Assembly (NCBI GenBank): GCA_029242715.1
Contig: JAQWTL010000041.1
Span: 62,001-126,000, forward strand
DNA: 64,000 nucleotides
Reading direction: 5' to 3'
Source: Phycisphaerales bacterium
Lineage (GTDB): Bacteria; Planctomycetota; Phycisphaerae; Phycisphaerales; SM1A02
A program made the position numbers and the translations under genes. Of this stretch, positions 26,677 to 35,690 are shown one piece after another (the first letter of the stretch is position 1; the number at the start of each line of letters is the position of its first letter). The notes below the pieces were generated by a model. The model did no database searches. It was given only the letters and a program-made list of their open reading frames with translations, and was not told the origin of the DNA.

Positions 26677-27756
26677 ATGACCACTACAGCCCCTTCAACC
26701 GACGTTATCAACCTGCTTGGAGACGATGCCAAGAATCTCCTGAACCACGAGGCCGTGGTTGATCAGAATCTTCTGCACCTCCCTGGGGCAGATTTCATTG
26801 ATCGTTGTTGGAAGGACAGTGATCGTAATCCACAGGCGCTCCGCTCTCTTCAGTCGCTCTACGGCCATGGTCGGCTCGGCGGAACTGGGTACATGTCCAT
26901 TCTTCCGGTTGACCAGGGCATCGAGCATTCCGCTGCCGCCTCGTTCAGCGCCAACCCGCTGTACTTCGATGGCGAGAACATCATCAAACTGGCCATCGAG
27001 GGTGGTTGCAATGCCGTGGCGACGACCTTTGGTGTCCTGGGATCAGTCAGTCGGCGTTATGCCCACAAGATCCCCTTCATCTGCAAGTTGAACCACAACG
27101 AATTGCTGACGTCTCCCAACCAGTTTGACCAGGTCATGTTTGGTTCGGTCCAGGAAGCGTGGAATCTTGGTGCTGCAGCAGTCGGGGCAACGATCTACTT
27201 TGGATCAGACGAATCGCGTCGCCAGATCATCGAGGTTTCAGAAGCATTCCAGATGGCCCATGAACTGGGCATGGCAACCGTTCTGTGGTGCTATCTCAGA
27301 AATGGTGATTTCAAGATGGACGGCATCGATTACCACTCGTCTGCTGATCTGACAGGGCAGGCCAATCACCTTGGGGTGACCATCGAAGCGGACATCATCA
27401 AGCAGAAGCAGGCCACTGTGAATGGTGGTTACGTGGCGATGAACAAGGTGCATGGTCCGTATGGAAAGTATGACGATCGCATGTACAGCGAACTGTGCAG
27501 TGACCATCCGATTGATCTCTGTCGTTGGCAGATCGTTAATTGCTACATGGGACGGGCCGGGATGATCAATTCAGGCGGTGCCAGTGGCAAGGATGATTTC
27601 GGACAGGCCGTCAGGACTGCCGTGATCAACAAGCGTGCAGGTGGAACTGGCCTGATCTCGGGTCGAAAGGCATTCCAGCGACCAATGGATGAGGGCGTGA
27701 AGTTGCTCAATACCATCCAGGACGTCTATCTGGATGATCGCATCTCAATCGCCTGA
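26677..27756 (+). CDS. fba: Class I fructose-bisphosphate aldolase (FbaB/DhnA family)
   Basis: 359 residues. Interconverts fructose 1,6-bisphosphate with dihydroxyacetone phosphate and glyceraldehyde 3-phosphate through a Schiff base. Seen: [28 protein letters not shown], and a late [13 protein letters not shown] phosphate-binding segment, all typical of the DhnA-type class I aldolases rather than zinc aldolases. The likely Schiff-base lysine is in EADIIKQK. The ATG at 26677 has AGAGAGG upstream. Stands alone: divergent from mnmA and convergent with the P-type ATPase, whose stop is only 8 bp away. Confidence 0.9.
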   Translation: MTTTAPSTDVINLLGDDAKNLLNHEAVVDQNLLHLPGADFIDRCWKDSDRNPQALRSLQSLYGHGRLGGTGYMSILPVDQGIEHSAAASFSANPLYFDGENIIKLAIEGGCNAVATTFGVLGSVSRRYAHKIPFICKLNHNELLTSPNQFDQVMFGSVQEAWNLGAAAVGATIYFGSDESRRQIIEVSEAFQMAHELGMATVLWCYLRNGDFKMDGIDYHSSADLTGQANHLGVTIEADIIKQKQATVNGGYVAMNKVHGPYGKYDDRMYSELCSDHPIDLCRWQIVNCYMGRAGMINSGGASGKDDFGQAVRTAVINKRAGGTGLISGRKAFQRPMDEGVKLLNTIQDVYLDDRISIA

Positions 27757-27764
27757 TCGGTTAC

Positions 27765-29822
27765 TCAGGTTGCTGCCATCTGGCGTGAAGGTTTCGCAAC
27801 GCGGTCAGCCTCGATGCGTTGGCGAGCTTGTTCCTGTTCTGAGAATTCCTCTCCGAACCGGACCAGTCTCAGGCTGTTGGCGATGACGACCACATAACCA
27901 AGGGCGTAGTAGAACGGTGCCAACCAGAGGTTGAGGATCGTGCCAGTTGCTGCGAGTGCAAGCCCGATGATTGCCAGCATCAAGGACATCGCGATGTTCT
28001 GGCTGATGACCCTCTTGGATTTTCGGGCAAGTGAAAGCAGGAAGGGGATGTGACGAAGGTCATCATTCATCAACGCGACGCCAGCGGAGTTGGTGGCGAT
28101 ATCGGAGCCTGAGAGGCCCATCGCGACACCGACATCAGCCGTAGCGAGAATCGGTCCGTCATTGATGCCGTCGCCAACTACCAGTGTTCGGTGGCCGCGC
28201 TGGATGAGGTACTTCAGTTCCTCGTGCTTTTCCTCCGGGAGACACTCCGCCTCGATGGAGTCCACACCTACGGCCTGGCCGACACGCTTGGCAACTGAGA
28301 GGCGGTCACCAGTGAAGATGCATATACGCCTGCAGCCCAGTTCACGCAATTCCTCGACGGCTTCCGTGGCATGACGACGCAGGCGGTCCTCAAGCCCGAC
28401 TGCACCGAGATAGTGCCCATTCTGCATGACGTGTACACCGGACATTCCCGCCAGCTTTTCATCGACTGACTGGACTTCTTCGGAGACGGATGGATTCAAT
28501 TCGCCGATCCAGGCTCCTCGTCCTACATGGACATCTCCATCAGAGGCGTGCGCAACAACTCCGCGGCCGTGCAATTCCTCGTAGGACTGAATATTGCGTG
28601 CAGTGATGCGTGCTTTTTCAGCGGTTTCCAGGATCGAACGAGCCAAGGGGTGATTGGAATGTTGTTCCCCGTCTGCAGCGGCTTGTAGAAGGGCGGCACC
28701 TTCAATGCCTTCGGCAGGCATCAGTCGACTGACAGCAAACCGACCCGTGGTAAGGGTGCCAGTTTTGTCCATCACGACGGTGTCCACATCCGCAGCTGCT
28801 TCCAGGGTACGTGTCTGCTTGATCATGATGCCAAGCCTGGCAGCGGCAGCAAAGGCAGCAACCATGGCAGTGGGGTGTGAAATCAACAGGCCACCAGGGC
28901 AGGTGACTACGAGGACGGTGATCGCTCGGAGTGCAGCCTGTGAACGGATGACCTCATCTCCACTTCGGATGGTGAAGAACCAGACCAGGGCGGCAACCAT
29001 GATCACGACCCAGAAGTAATAACCAGCCAGTTGCTCGATGACTTCCTGACGTCGGGTCTTGCTCGATTCGGCTTCACGGATCAGGGCTTCTACCTTGCCG
29101 ATGGTCGTTTCTCCCGCAATGGCGGTGACCTCGACATCGATCTGTCCTGTCAGGTTTGTCGTACCGGCATAGACTTCCGATTCTTCACGAACTTCAATGG
29201 GAACAGCCTCACCCGTGAGGGAGGCCTGGTTGATGTTCGATGTACCTGCACACACTCGACCGTCAACGGGCAGGTTTTCACCTGGGCGAATCCTGACGCG
29301 GTCGCCAACAGAGACATCACTGAGTGATACTTCCTTTTCGCTACCGTCGGGTGTCAGTATTCTGGCAATGTCGGGTGTGAGATCGAGCAATTCACGAATG
29401 GCTCGCTGTGCGCCCCAAGCCGTGCGGCTCAGGACCAGGTTGGCCATCCAGAGAAAGAGCGCAAGGAAGCCAGCGGCGAGGTACATGCCCGGTGGTGTTG
29501 CCATTGCTGCAAGAACAGCAAGGGAGGCAAGGGAATCACTGGATGGGCGTCCACGACCGATTTCTCGCCAGGCACCCATCAACAATGGAATCACCAGAAT
29601 CACTGCGCCAACGAAAGCAGGGAACTGTGCAATCTGCTCGTTGATGCCCAGGAGTCCTGCAATCCAAGAGGAGCCAAGCAGCACACCACCACAAAGGGCG
29701 ACGAGCAGTTTGCGCTCCAACCCTTCAGCGCCAAGTAATGAATCAGAGGCAAGCTGGGGCTCTTGGGAGGATGTCTGTTGATTGAAGGTGGTTGAGTTCA
29801 CGATGTCACTGGGGGCATTCAT
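27765..29822 (-). CDS. P1B-like P-type ATPase with CPG membrane motif
   Basis: 685 residues from the ATG at 29822. Seen: TGEAVPIEV actuator motif, phosphorylation site with Asp352 in MDKTGTLTTG, the HP locus SNHPLARSI of heavy-metal ATPases, and GDGINDGPILATADVGVAMG. The transport helix reads VTCPGGLLISHP with Cys308-Pro309-Gly310, where classical subgroups have CPC, SPC, TPC or CPH. There is no N-terminal HMA or histidine-rich metal domain, only a polar Ser/Gln-rich lead. The last helix (YYALGYVVVIANSLRL) lacks the aspartate used by Zn/Cd exporters. Metal specificity, or even metal transport, cannot be assigned. Confidence 0.8.
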   Translation of the reverse strand: MNAPSDIVNSTTFNQQTSSQEPQLASDSLLGAEGLERKLLVALCGGVLLGSSWIAGLLGINEQIAQFPAFVGAVILVIPLLMGAWREIGRGRPSSDSLASLAVLAAMATPPGMYLAAGFLALFLWMANLVLSRTAWGAQRAIRELLDLTPDIARILTPDGSEKEVSLSDVSVGDRVRIRPGENLPVDGRVCAGTSNINQASLTGEAVPIEVREESEVYAGTTNLTGQIDVEVTAIAGETTIGKVEALIREAESSKTRRQEVIEQLAGYYFWVVIMVAALVWFFTIRSGDEVIRSQAALRAITVLVVTCPGGLLISHPTAMVAAFAAAARLGIMIKQTRTLEAAADVDTVVMDKTGTLTTGRFAVSRLMPAEGIEGAALLQAAADGEQHSNHPLARSILETAEKARITARNIQSYEELHGRGVVAHASDGDVHVGRGAWIGELNPSVSEEVQSVDEKLAGMSGVHVMQNGHYLGAVGLEDRLRRHATEAVEELRELGCRRICIFTGDRLSVAKRVGQAVGVDSIEAECLPEEKHEELKYLIQRGHRTLVVGDGINDGPILATADVGVAMGLSGSDIATNSAGVALMNDDLRHIPFLLSLARKSKRVISQNIAMSLMLAIIGLALAATGTILNLWLAPFYYALGYVVVIANSLRLVRFGEEFSEQEQARQRIEADRVAKPSRQMAAT

Positions 29823-30007
29823 GGTCGAGGTCTCAGGTGCAGGAGCCACCCCGGGGAGGGGTGAAGGTGTCACAACAATTTGCGGAGTATAGACGCGGGA
29901 ACAGGCTGGGAGCCCCGTTCCGCTACGTGATGAGGGCCCAGGAGGTTCTCCCTGGCTGGTGGAGTGGGCAGGAACAGGCAACAATGGGGCTCAGAGGAGT
30001 ACCAGCC

Positions 30008-31024
30008 ATGAGCGAACGCGTGATTACGGTCATCGGAGACGGCCAAATGGGCCTTGTCATGGCAGATGCCTTCCTGAGGGGGGGATCTGAGGTTCGGGTC
30101 TGGGGGCCGTTCCCAGATGACCTGGATTCGCTGGAGAAGACGCGACAAACCAGCCGGCTGGATGATTTTTCTCTGGATCCTGCGATCCGGGTGGAAAAAG
30201 ATCCGGAGGCGGCTGTGGCAGGTGCCAGCCTCCTGGTCAATGCGATTCCAACTCAGTTCATCAGGACGGTCTGGTCGAAGTTGGGTTCGGGCATCGGTGG
30301 CATCCCGGTCGTCAGCGTTGCCAAGGGAATCGAGAATGAAAGCCTGCTGCGTCCCACCGAGATCATTCTCGAGACCGTCGAGTCACTTGGAGTATCAGCA
30401 GGTCCTTTGTCAGCTTTGTCTGGACCAACGATCGCAAATGAATTGGTCCACCATCTACCGGCCGCCATGGTGGCAGCCTCCCTGGAAGAGGATCTCTCCA
30501 ACAAGGTGCAGGCCTGGTTGAATGTTCCATGGCTTCGAATCTATACCCACAATGACCTGGTTGGAGTGGAACTCGCGGGTGCCACAAAGAATGTCATCGC
30601 TCTGGCAGCAGGGATGGTTGATGGACTGGGGGCAGGAGACAATGCCAAGTCGGCAGTCTTGGCACGCGGGCTTTCGGAGATCACGGCCTTGGGCGAAGCG
30701 CTTGGTGCCAGGATCGAGACCTTTTTCGGTGTAGCCGGTGTCGGCGACCTTGCAACAACATGCTTCAGTCCTCATGGTCGCAACAGAACATGCGGGGAAG
30801 CGATCGGCCGTGGGATGACGCTTGAAGCGTTCCTTGAATCCTCGGGTTGCGTGATCGAGGGCGTCGCAACCACGCGTTCCATTGTCATGTTGGCGGATCG
30901 CTACAAGGTCGAGATGCCCATTACACGGGCCGTTCACGCCATCCTGTTTGACGGCATGGCTGTAGACGATGCCATACGAAAACTGATGCAGAGAGATCCC
31001 AAGGCCGAGTCGATCGGCGGCTAG
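30008..31024 (+). CDS. gpsA: Glycerol-3-phosphate dehydrogenase [NAD(P)+]
   Basis: 338 residues. Reduces dihydroxyacetone phosphate to sn-glycerol 3-phosphate for phospholipid synthesis. Seen: N-terminal Rossmann loop VIGDGQMGLVMA (GDGQMG at 10-15, usually GxGxWG), VNAIPTQFIR, SVAKGIENESL, LSGPTIANEL, the catalytic lysine region ELAGATKNVIALAAG, and FFGVAGVGDLATTC. I start at ATG 30008, where homology begins. The region upstream is leader of the divergent ATPase gene. It shares its last bases with the convergent HPr gene. Confidence 0.93.
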   Translation: MSERVITVIGDGQMGLVMADAFLRGGSEVRVWGPFPDDLDSLEKTRQTSRLDDFSLDPAIRVEKDPEAAVAGASLLVNAIPTQFIRTVWSKLGSGIGGIPVVSVAKGIENESLLRPTEIILETVESLGVSAGPLSALSGPTIANELVHHLPAAMVAASLEEDLSNKVQAWLNVPWLRIYTHNDLVGVELAGATKNVIALAAGMVDGLGAGDNAKSAVLARGLSEITALGEALGARIETFFGVAGVGDLATTCFSPHGRNRTCGEAIGRGMTLEAFLESSGCVIEGVATTRSIVMLADRYKVEMPITRAVHAILFDGMAVDDAIRKLMQRDPKAESIGG

Positions 31025-31317
31025 ACCCCCTCGACACTGTCCTCATTGAATCTATTGTTGACGAGTTCTGCCAGCTCCTCGAGAGCGGTTTCGGCATCGG
31101 GCCCGTTGGCAGTCAATGTCAATTCCGTTCCACGTACGGCTGCAAGCATCATCAGTTGCATGATCGACTTGCCGTCGACGATCGAGTCCTGGTTGCTTCG
31201 CTGGACCGTGATGTCCGAATCAAACCGCATGGCGGTTTCAGCGAACATCATCGCCGGGCGGGCATGAAGTCCCAGCCGGTTCTCGATCGTCACGATAGCG
31301 GAGGCGTTCGTGGTCAC
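31021..31317 (-). CDS. ptsH: HPr-type phosphocarrier protein
   Basis: 98 residues from the GTG at 31317; a TTG start at 31347 would add ten residues. Seen: phosphorylatable His18 in IENRLGLHARPA and the regulatory serine Ser51 in VDGKSIMQLMMLAA, so both the PEP-dependent and the HPr-kinase sites are kept. With the preceding EIIA gene it looks like a regulatory (PTS-Ntr type) phosphorelay. No enzyme I or sugar permease is in the window. The stop codon shares a CTAG with the convergent gpsA stop. The start is uncertain because no Shine-Dalgarno is seen. Confidence 0.85.
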   Translation of the reverse strand: MTTNASAIVTIENRLGLHARPAMMFAETAMRFDSDITVQRSNQDSIVDGKSIMQLMMLAAVRGTELTLTANGPDAETALEELAELVNNRFNEDSVEGV

Positions 31318-31395
31318 GTCGGGTCCGTCGCGTTGAAGGAACGGCAACTGGGGACGGATTGATTGTCCTGGAGATCCCTGTTGCCCGAATTGTTG

Positions 31396-31875
31396 TCAAT
31401 TGTTGCCGAGGGTGCTTGCGTCGGCTTCTTCAAGGAGCGTGATGACGGCCTCGACCGTATCAGCTTGGAGCAGGAAACGTCTGAAGGTGTCCTGGCTGAG
31501 GTTGCTGAACACGGCTTCCATGGCCTCCAGATGTTCTTCTGGCTTCTGTTCAGGGCTGATGATCAGGAAGATCGAGTGGACAGGATTGCCATCCAGGGCA
31601 TTGAAGTCAATGCCATCCTTGGAGACGCCGACAGCAGCGACAAGCGTGTCAATGTCAGCATGCTTGACGTGGGGTACGGCAACGCCATGGCCGAAGCCAG
31701 TGGAGCCGCGTTTCTCACGCTTGATGATTGCTTTGATGAAGTCGTCCCGGAAGTCAGCAGATACGGCCTTGGCAGTGATCAACTGATCCACAAGAACGGC
31801 AATGGCCTCGTCGCGGGTGGTGGCTTCGAGGTTGGGTTCGATCGCATTCGTAACGATGAGTTCAAGCAGTTTCAT
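31396..31875 (-). CDS. ptsN: PTS EIIA domain protein (PtsN/fructose type)
   Basis: 159 residues of the EIIA-Man-fru/Ntr fold. Seen: STGFGHGVAVPHVKH with His63 and His69, the second corresponding to the phosphorylated histidine in PtsN proteins, then VGVSKDGIDFNALDGNPVHSI and HLEAMEAVFSNLS. It should accept phosphate from HPr two genes along. Context with hpf matches the hpf-ptsN arrangement near rpoN in proteobacteria, although rpoN is not here. Regulatory role in nitrogen or potassium control is known for PtsN elsewhere, only inferred here. Confidence 0.85.
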   Translation of the reverse strand: MKLLELIVTNAIEPNLEATTRDEAIAVLVDQLITAKAVSADFRDDFIKAIIKREKRGSTGFGHGVAVPHVKHADIDTLVAAVGVSKDGIDFNALDGNPVHSIFLIISPEQKPEEHLEAMEAVFSNLSQDTFRRFLLQADTVEAVITLLEEADASTLGNN

Positions 31876-31896
31876 TCAAGATCATCCACTGTGCTA

Positions 31897-32196
31897 TCAG
31901 TTGTGTTTGTCGTCGCGAAGTTTACTCTTGTGGTCGGAGACCTGCCTGCTTGCGCGATCGACGCACTGGTCGATGGCGGTCCGGAGGTCGTCGTTGGAGG
32001 CGTGGGCAACGATGTCGCTGCTTTGTTCCACATTGACGATGATCTCGACGTCATGCTCACTCTTGGTGTGGTCAAAGATGAGCTCGATGGATTCGATTCG
32101 ATCAAAGTATTTCGTCAAACGCTCTGCCTTGGTTCGGGCATAGGTTTCCATGCTGTCGGGAATCGAACCATGGCGATTAGTGAGAATGATCTGCAT
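31897..32196 (-). CDS. hpf: Ribosome hibernation promoting factor, short form
   Basis: 99 residues. Binds the 30S decoding region in stationary phase to inactivate or dimerise ribosomes. The sequence from MQIILTNRHGSIPDSMETYARTK and the basic/acidic DVEIIVNV-SSDIVAHASNDDLRTAID pattern are typical of HPF/RaiA. The length is that of the short form, without the C-terminal dimerisation domain of long HPF. I chose the ATG at 32196 over an in-frame TTG 12 bases upstream. Lies between the DUF502 and EIIA genes on the same strand. Confidence 0.88.
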   Translation of the reverse strand: MQIILTNRHGSIPDSMETYARTKAERLTKYFDRIESIELIFDHTKSEHDVEIIVNVEQSSDIVAHASNDDLRTAIDQCVDRASRQVSDHKSKLRDDKHN

Positions 32197-32223
32197 GTCA
32201 CTGCTCAACAGAAATATGAGGGG

Positions 32224-33120
32224 TCAGTTGGTTGTTCCACTCGACATCTTGTCGTCGGGATCCGGACTCGACATCGTATCCGACCCGAGGACCTGCGTGG
32301 ACTCAGGAACTTCAGAAAGCTGTTGCGATGTCGGCCTGAGAACACCTCCACTGATGGCAAATCCGATGGCTTCTTCAACAGATATGGGCAGATCGATGAC
32401 ATCTTCCCTTGGAATAGTCACCGTATAGCCGGTAAACGGGGTCGGGGAACTGGGGATAAACACGGTGATTGAATCAGCAGAGCGGGGCTTGATGCTCTTC
32501 AAGCACTCTCCGGTCTGGAATCCAACCGACCAGATGCCACGCCTTGGGTACTCCACAGCCACAACCCGGTTGAACTTGATGGGCTTGTTCTGGTTGTTGA
32601 ACAGGAAGTCCACGATCTGCTTGATCCAGGAATAGATCTTCTTGATGACCGGAAGGGATGTCAGGAAACGTTCGAACCACCGGTAGATCCACCGCCCAAC
32701 GAGTCCACCCACCAGACGGCCAGCCACATAGACGGCTGCTATGGCGACGACCAGGCCAATCATGCGGACCAGTAGATAATCTTCCCACCAGGAACTCACG
32801 ACAGCTTGCTGGAAGGCGAAGATGAGTTCGGGATCCTGGGCGGCATCATTGCCGGGGAGATCGGCTCCAATGCGGAGTTCGATGAGTTCCTCAGGTGTCG
32901 GTATGACGCCCGTGATGTCACCGAGAGCTGGCCACTGCCCGTAGACTTGCACGATGCTGTAGCGGATGCTGCTGTTGATTGGCTGTGCGATCGAACGGTC
33001 GATCCAGAGATAGGCCTGGACCAGGACCCAGAGTGTCAGCGTCGCGGGCAATACGACGGCGAGTCCGCGAAAGAAAAATCGCTGGAAGTGACCAACCGGA
33101 CTTGAGGTGCCTGCGTTCAT
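32224..33120 (-). CDS. DUF502 family inner-membrane protein
   Basis: 298 residues. Two membrane segments: FFRGLAVVLPATLTLWVLVQ near the N terminus and VRMIGLVVAIAAVYVAGRLV at about 120-145. Then a cytoplasmic part with SLPVIKKIYSWIKQIVDFL, VAVEYPRRGIWSVGFQTG and VFIPSSPTPFTGY, the hallmark strings of DUF502. Function unknown in all bacteria. ATG 33120 is chosen because the longer frame would run into purN. It lies 19 bp after purN and 27 bp before hpf in a minus-strand operon. Confidence 0.82.
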   Translation of the reverse strand: MNAGTSSPVGHFQRFFFRGLAVVLPATLTLWVLVQAYLWIDRSIAQPINSSIRYSIVQVYGQWPALGDITGVIPTPEELIELRIGADLPGNDAAQDPELIFAFQQAVVSSWWEDYLLVRMIGLVVAIAAVYVAGRLVGGLVGRWIYRWFERFLTSLPVIKKIYSWIKQIVDFLFNNQNKPIKFNRVVAVEYPRRGIWSVGFQTGECLKSIKPRSADSITVFIPSSPTPFTGYTVTIPREDVIDLPISVEEAIGFAISGGVLRPTSQQLSEVPESTQVLGSDTMSSPDPDDKMSSGTTN

Positions 33121-33139
33121 GAGTGGTGCTCTATGGAGG

Positions 33140-33775
33140 TCATGATAGGTCGCCCAGGTTGATCGTGATGGCGGGTTGGATCTCGACGTGATCATCGACC
33201 ACTTTCACCCGGTTTTCTGCCAGAAGTCCGACAGCCTCAGGCAGAGCGATGCACTCCTCACGGAAGACACGGGCTGCAAGGCTTTCAGTCGTGTCATCGA
33301 CTCGAACCTGGCAGGCACGCTGAAGCAGGATCGGGCCGTGATCATATTGCTCGTCTACAAAGTGGACCGTGCAACCGGAGAAGGTGTCTCCAGCATCCAG
33401 CACAGCCTTGTGTACGCGTTCGCCATACATGCCCTGGCCACCATGTCTTGGAAGAAGTGCCGGGTGGATGTTGATGATTCGTTCATGCCATCCAGGTTCG
33501 AGTCGCAGTTTTCGGAGATAACCACAGAGGCAGATGACATCAGGATTGGAGGCGTTGATCAAGTTTGCCAGATCGTCGTCATAGTTCGTTGAATCGGGTA
33601 CTTGAACATCAAGTCCTGCTGAACGAGCACGCTCGATCCCGTCGCAGTCTTCCCGAGAAGCGATGACGGTGACAATCTCTGCAGAGACTTCTCCGCGGAT
33701 GATCGCCTCCTGGAGATTGCAGACCGTTCGGCCGCCGCCGCTGATGAGGGCAGTCAATCGAAGCGTTGGAGTCAC
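33140..33775 (-). CDS. purN: Phosphoribosylglycinamide formyltransferase
   Basis: 211 residues. Transfers the formyl group of 10-formyltetrahydrofolate to GAR in purine synthesis. Seen: N-terminal nucleotide-binding ALISGGGRTVCNLQEAI (usually SGxGSNLQA), catalytic Asn102 and His104 in INIHPALLP, GGQGMYG, and the catalytic aspartate in VDEQYDHGPI. The start overlaps the thioesterase stop by 4 bases (ATGA). Other pur genes are not in the window. Confidence 0.92.
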   Translation of the reverse strand: MTPTLRLTALISGGGRTVCNLQEAIIRGEVSAEIVTVIASREDCDGIERARSAGLDVQVPDSTNYDDDLANLINASNPDVICLCGYLRKLRLEPGWHERIINIHPALLPRHGGQGMYGERVHKAVLDAGDTFSGCTVHFVDEQYDHGPILLQRACQVRVDDTTESLAARVFREECIALPEAVGLLAENRVKVVDDHVEIQPAITINLGDLS

Positions 33776-34185
33776 GGTTCCTGATCTCTCGGGGTTTCAA
33801 GGGTCGGAGGATCCGAAAAGGGGATGCTCTTTCCATGTTTGTCGATGCTGACCATTGTCAGGGAACCACTGGTGACTTCCACGACTTCATCGGACTGGAA
33901 CCGATGAGCCTCAACCCTGACTCCAATTTCAACCGAACTCCTGCCGGTGCTGAGCGTCTTTGTGAACAGACTCACGCGGTCGCCAACGCGTACAGGACGT
34001 TTGAATTCGACACCATGAAAGGCCACAGTGACCCATCGATGAAGACCATGACGCCTGGCTTCGTCAAAGCCTGCCTGGTCAATGAGGGAGAGGATGACGC
34101 CACCGAAAACGGTTCCAAGGGGATTCGTATCCCGGGGCATGACCTGTACACGAAGGGCCAGGTTCTCTGATGCTTCTGCAGGCAT
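33772..34185 (-). CDS. Hotdog-fold acyl-CoA thioesterase (YciA/BFIT type)
   Basis: 137 residues. Hydrolyses acyl-CoA. Seen: PRDTNPLGTVFGGVILSLIDQAG, the conserved N/D-containing helix start of the YciA/acyl-CoA hydrolase family, followed by VTVAFHGVEFKRPVRVGDRVSL and a C-terminal VSGSLTMVSID-like strand pattern. The ATG at 34185 is preferred, since the family begins about ten residues before PRDTN and GGAGG lies upstream; an in-frame GTG is at 34230. Probably the first gene of the purN-DUF502-hpf-EIIA-HPr set. Chain-length preference unknown. Confidence 0.8.
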   Translation of the reverse strand: MPAEASENLALRVQVMPRDTNPLGTVFGGVILSLIDQAGFDEARRHGLHRWVTVAFHGVEFKRPVRVGDRVSLFTKTLSTGRSSVEIGVRVEAHRFQSDEVVEVTSGSLTMVSIDKHGKSIPFSDPPTLETPRDQEP

Positions 34186-34255
34186 GGGTGCATCATCCTC
34201 CCCAAGGGCCTGCACCACAACCCGGATCACCTGCTGGCGGTTGTCGGGACGTAGG

Positions 34256-34903
34256 ATGTCCCCAATGGCTCGACCAGATGAACAGCCCGCCTATCTCCAG
34301 CCTTATCGAGAGGCTCTGGGCCACTATGGCGCGGGTTTTGAGGCAACTCTCTGGCAGAACAGGGAGGCACAGAGGCTCCGATTTGATGTTGCTCTGGCCA
34401 TGGTGGACGTGTCAGGCCTGCGGGTTGCTGATCTGGGATGCGGCACTGGCGACCTGTTTGATCATCTCCAACAGAAATCGCTGGAGGTGGGGGCCTACCT
34501 TGGTGTTGATGCACAGCCTGAGATGATCGATCTTGCACGTTCCGATCACCCTGAGCAAGGTGCGAGCTTTCAGGCTCTGGACATCGTGACTGAGTTTGAC
34601 CAGGTGGTCTCCTGGTCGCCTGACCTCTGTCTGGTTTCAGGAACTTTGAACACGATGAGCGAGCGAATGGCTTGGCGACTGGTGAAGCAGGCATTCCTGA
34701 ATTCAAGCCGTGGAGTTGTCTTCAACTTCCTTTCGAATCGGCCTCATCCGCGATGGGCGGCCAAGGACCTTCGACCAGCTCGACGTTTCAATACGGTCAA
34801 GTGGCTGGAGCGATGCTTGCGTGAGACGAGCCAAGTTGCTTTTCGGCAGGATTACATGGATGGCCATGATGCCACGATCGCAATGCTCAAGGATTCCGGT
34901 TGA
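34256..34903 (+). CDS. Class I SAM-dependent methyltransferase, substrate unknown
   Basis: 215 residues. SAM-binding motif I LRVADLGCGTGDLFDHL at about 57-72, followed by YLGVDAQPEMIDLAR (acidic loop after strand 2) and VSWSPDLCLVSGTLNTM. No further family signature to identify a substrate. The C-terminal third (GVVFNFLSNR and after) is as in small-molecule methyltransferases. Start at ATG 34256; a second ATG at 34265 is possible. Divergent from the thioesterase (70 bp) and convergent with the amidotransferase gene. Confidence 0.7.
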   Translation: MSPMARPDEQPAYLQPYREALGHYGAGFEATLWQNREAQRLRFDVALAMVDVSGLRVADLGCGTGDLFDHLQQKSLEVGAYLGVDAQPEMIDLARSDHPEQGASFQALDIVTEFDQVVSWSPDLCLVSGTLNTMSERMAWRLVKQAFLNSSRGVVFNFLSNRPHPRWAAKDLRPARRFNTVKWLERCLRETSQVAFRQDYMDGHDATIAMLKDSG

Positions 34904-34930
34904 TCAAAGGCCGGCCGGTTCCGTCACGGA

Positions 34931-35683
34931 TTAGTGATGGACTTCTCGTACCTTGCCAGTGCCGATGGAGCGTTGTTCCAGAGGGAACAGGAGTAACGCA
35001 CAGGCCTTGAAGAGCCGCTCTGTGAGTCTCTCGAAGCTGGGCCACTCTGCCTCTGTGCGTCCCATGACCTCAGCCTTCGTGGTACCAGCTTGTTGCAGGA
35101 CATCAGGCTCATCATCAATCCAGTTTTCCAGGATCGCTGGGCTGACTTCCGGGTGAAACTGGTAGGCATAGGTTCTCACGCCATGTCGCCAGGCATGAAC
35201 ATCACCATCCTGGTTCGAGGCAAGCACCTGAGCATCCTTGGGAAGGGAGTCCACCTGCCAGCTGTTCCAGAATGCGGTGGTCCAGTTCCAGGGAAGTCCT
35301 GCGAAGAGCCGATCTTCGCGGCCCTCCGGTGTCAGACGGGTCTCTTGCCATCCGATGTTGGTACCGGAGGGTCTCTTGTGAACAGAGCCACCCAGTGCTC
35401 GGGCAAGTAACTGGCAGCCTAGGCAGATGCCCAGGACGGGCAGGTCCAAATCAATTGCTTTGGACAGGCACTCAATTTCTGCATTCATCCAGGCGTGGCT
35501 GTCATCATCCGGGGCCATTGGTCCGCCGGCAGAGATGATCCCATCAATGCCTTCGAGATCCTCCGGGATGCTGTCGCCGTCATTGAGCCTGCGGATATCC
35601 AGGACATGCCCGTGATCACGCAGGGCTGACGCCAGCCTGCCGCAGCGGCAGCGATCCGAGTGTTCAAGTACGAGAATCGACAT
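34931..35683 (-). CDS. Class I glutamine amidotransferase (GMP synthase glutaminase-like)
   Basis: 250 residues. Stand-alone GATase domain: nucleophile Cys87 in GICLGCQLLARALGG, and His177/Glu179 in YQFHPEVS. The oxyanion strand SAGGPM at 51-56 fits. There is no synthetase half, so it is not GuaA; such proteins often act on or transfer ammonia to unknown acceptors. Begins MSILVLEHSDRC at ATG 35683, 7 bases after the dxs stop, so it is co-transcribed with dxs. A role tied to isoprenoid synthesis is not indicated. Confidence 0.8.
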   Translation of the reverse strand: MSILVLEHSDRCRCGRLASALRDHGHVLDIRRLNDGDSIPEDLEGIDGIISAGGPMAPDDDSHAWMNAEIECLSKAIDLDLPVLGICLGCQLLARALGGSVHKRPSGTNIGWQETRLTPEGREDRLFAGLPWNWTTAFWNSWQVDSLPKDAQVLASNQDGDVHAWRHGVRTYAYQFHPEVSPAILENWIDDEPDVLQQAGTTKAEVMGRTEAEWPSFERLTERLFKACALLLFPLEQRSIGTGKVREVHH

Positions 35684-35690
35684 GGTGAGC

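Noticed and set aside
29823-30007. Longer starts for the P-type ATPase and for gpsA over the shared gap
   Set aside because: The two extensions overlap each other on opposite strands and add proline-rich nonhomologous sequence; the ATGs at 29822 and 30008 fit the families.
31363-32472. 369-residue plus-strand frame across the EIIA/hpf genes
   Set aside because: Opposite strand to three identified genes and without any recognisable motif.
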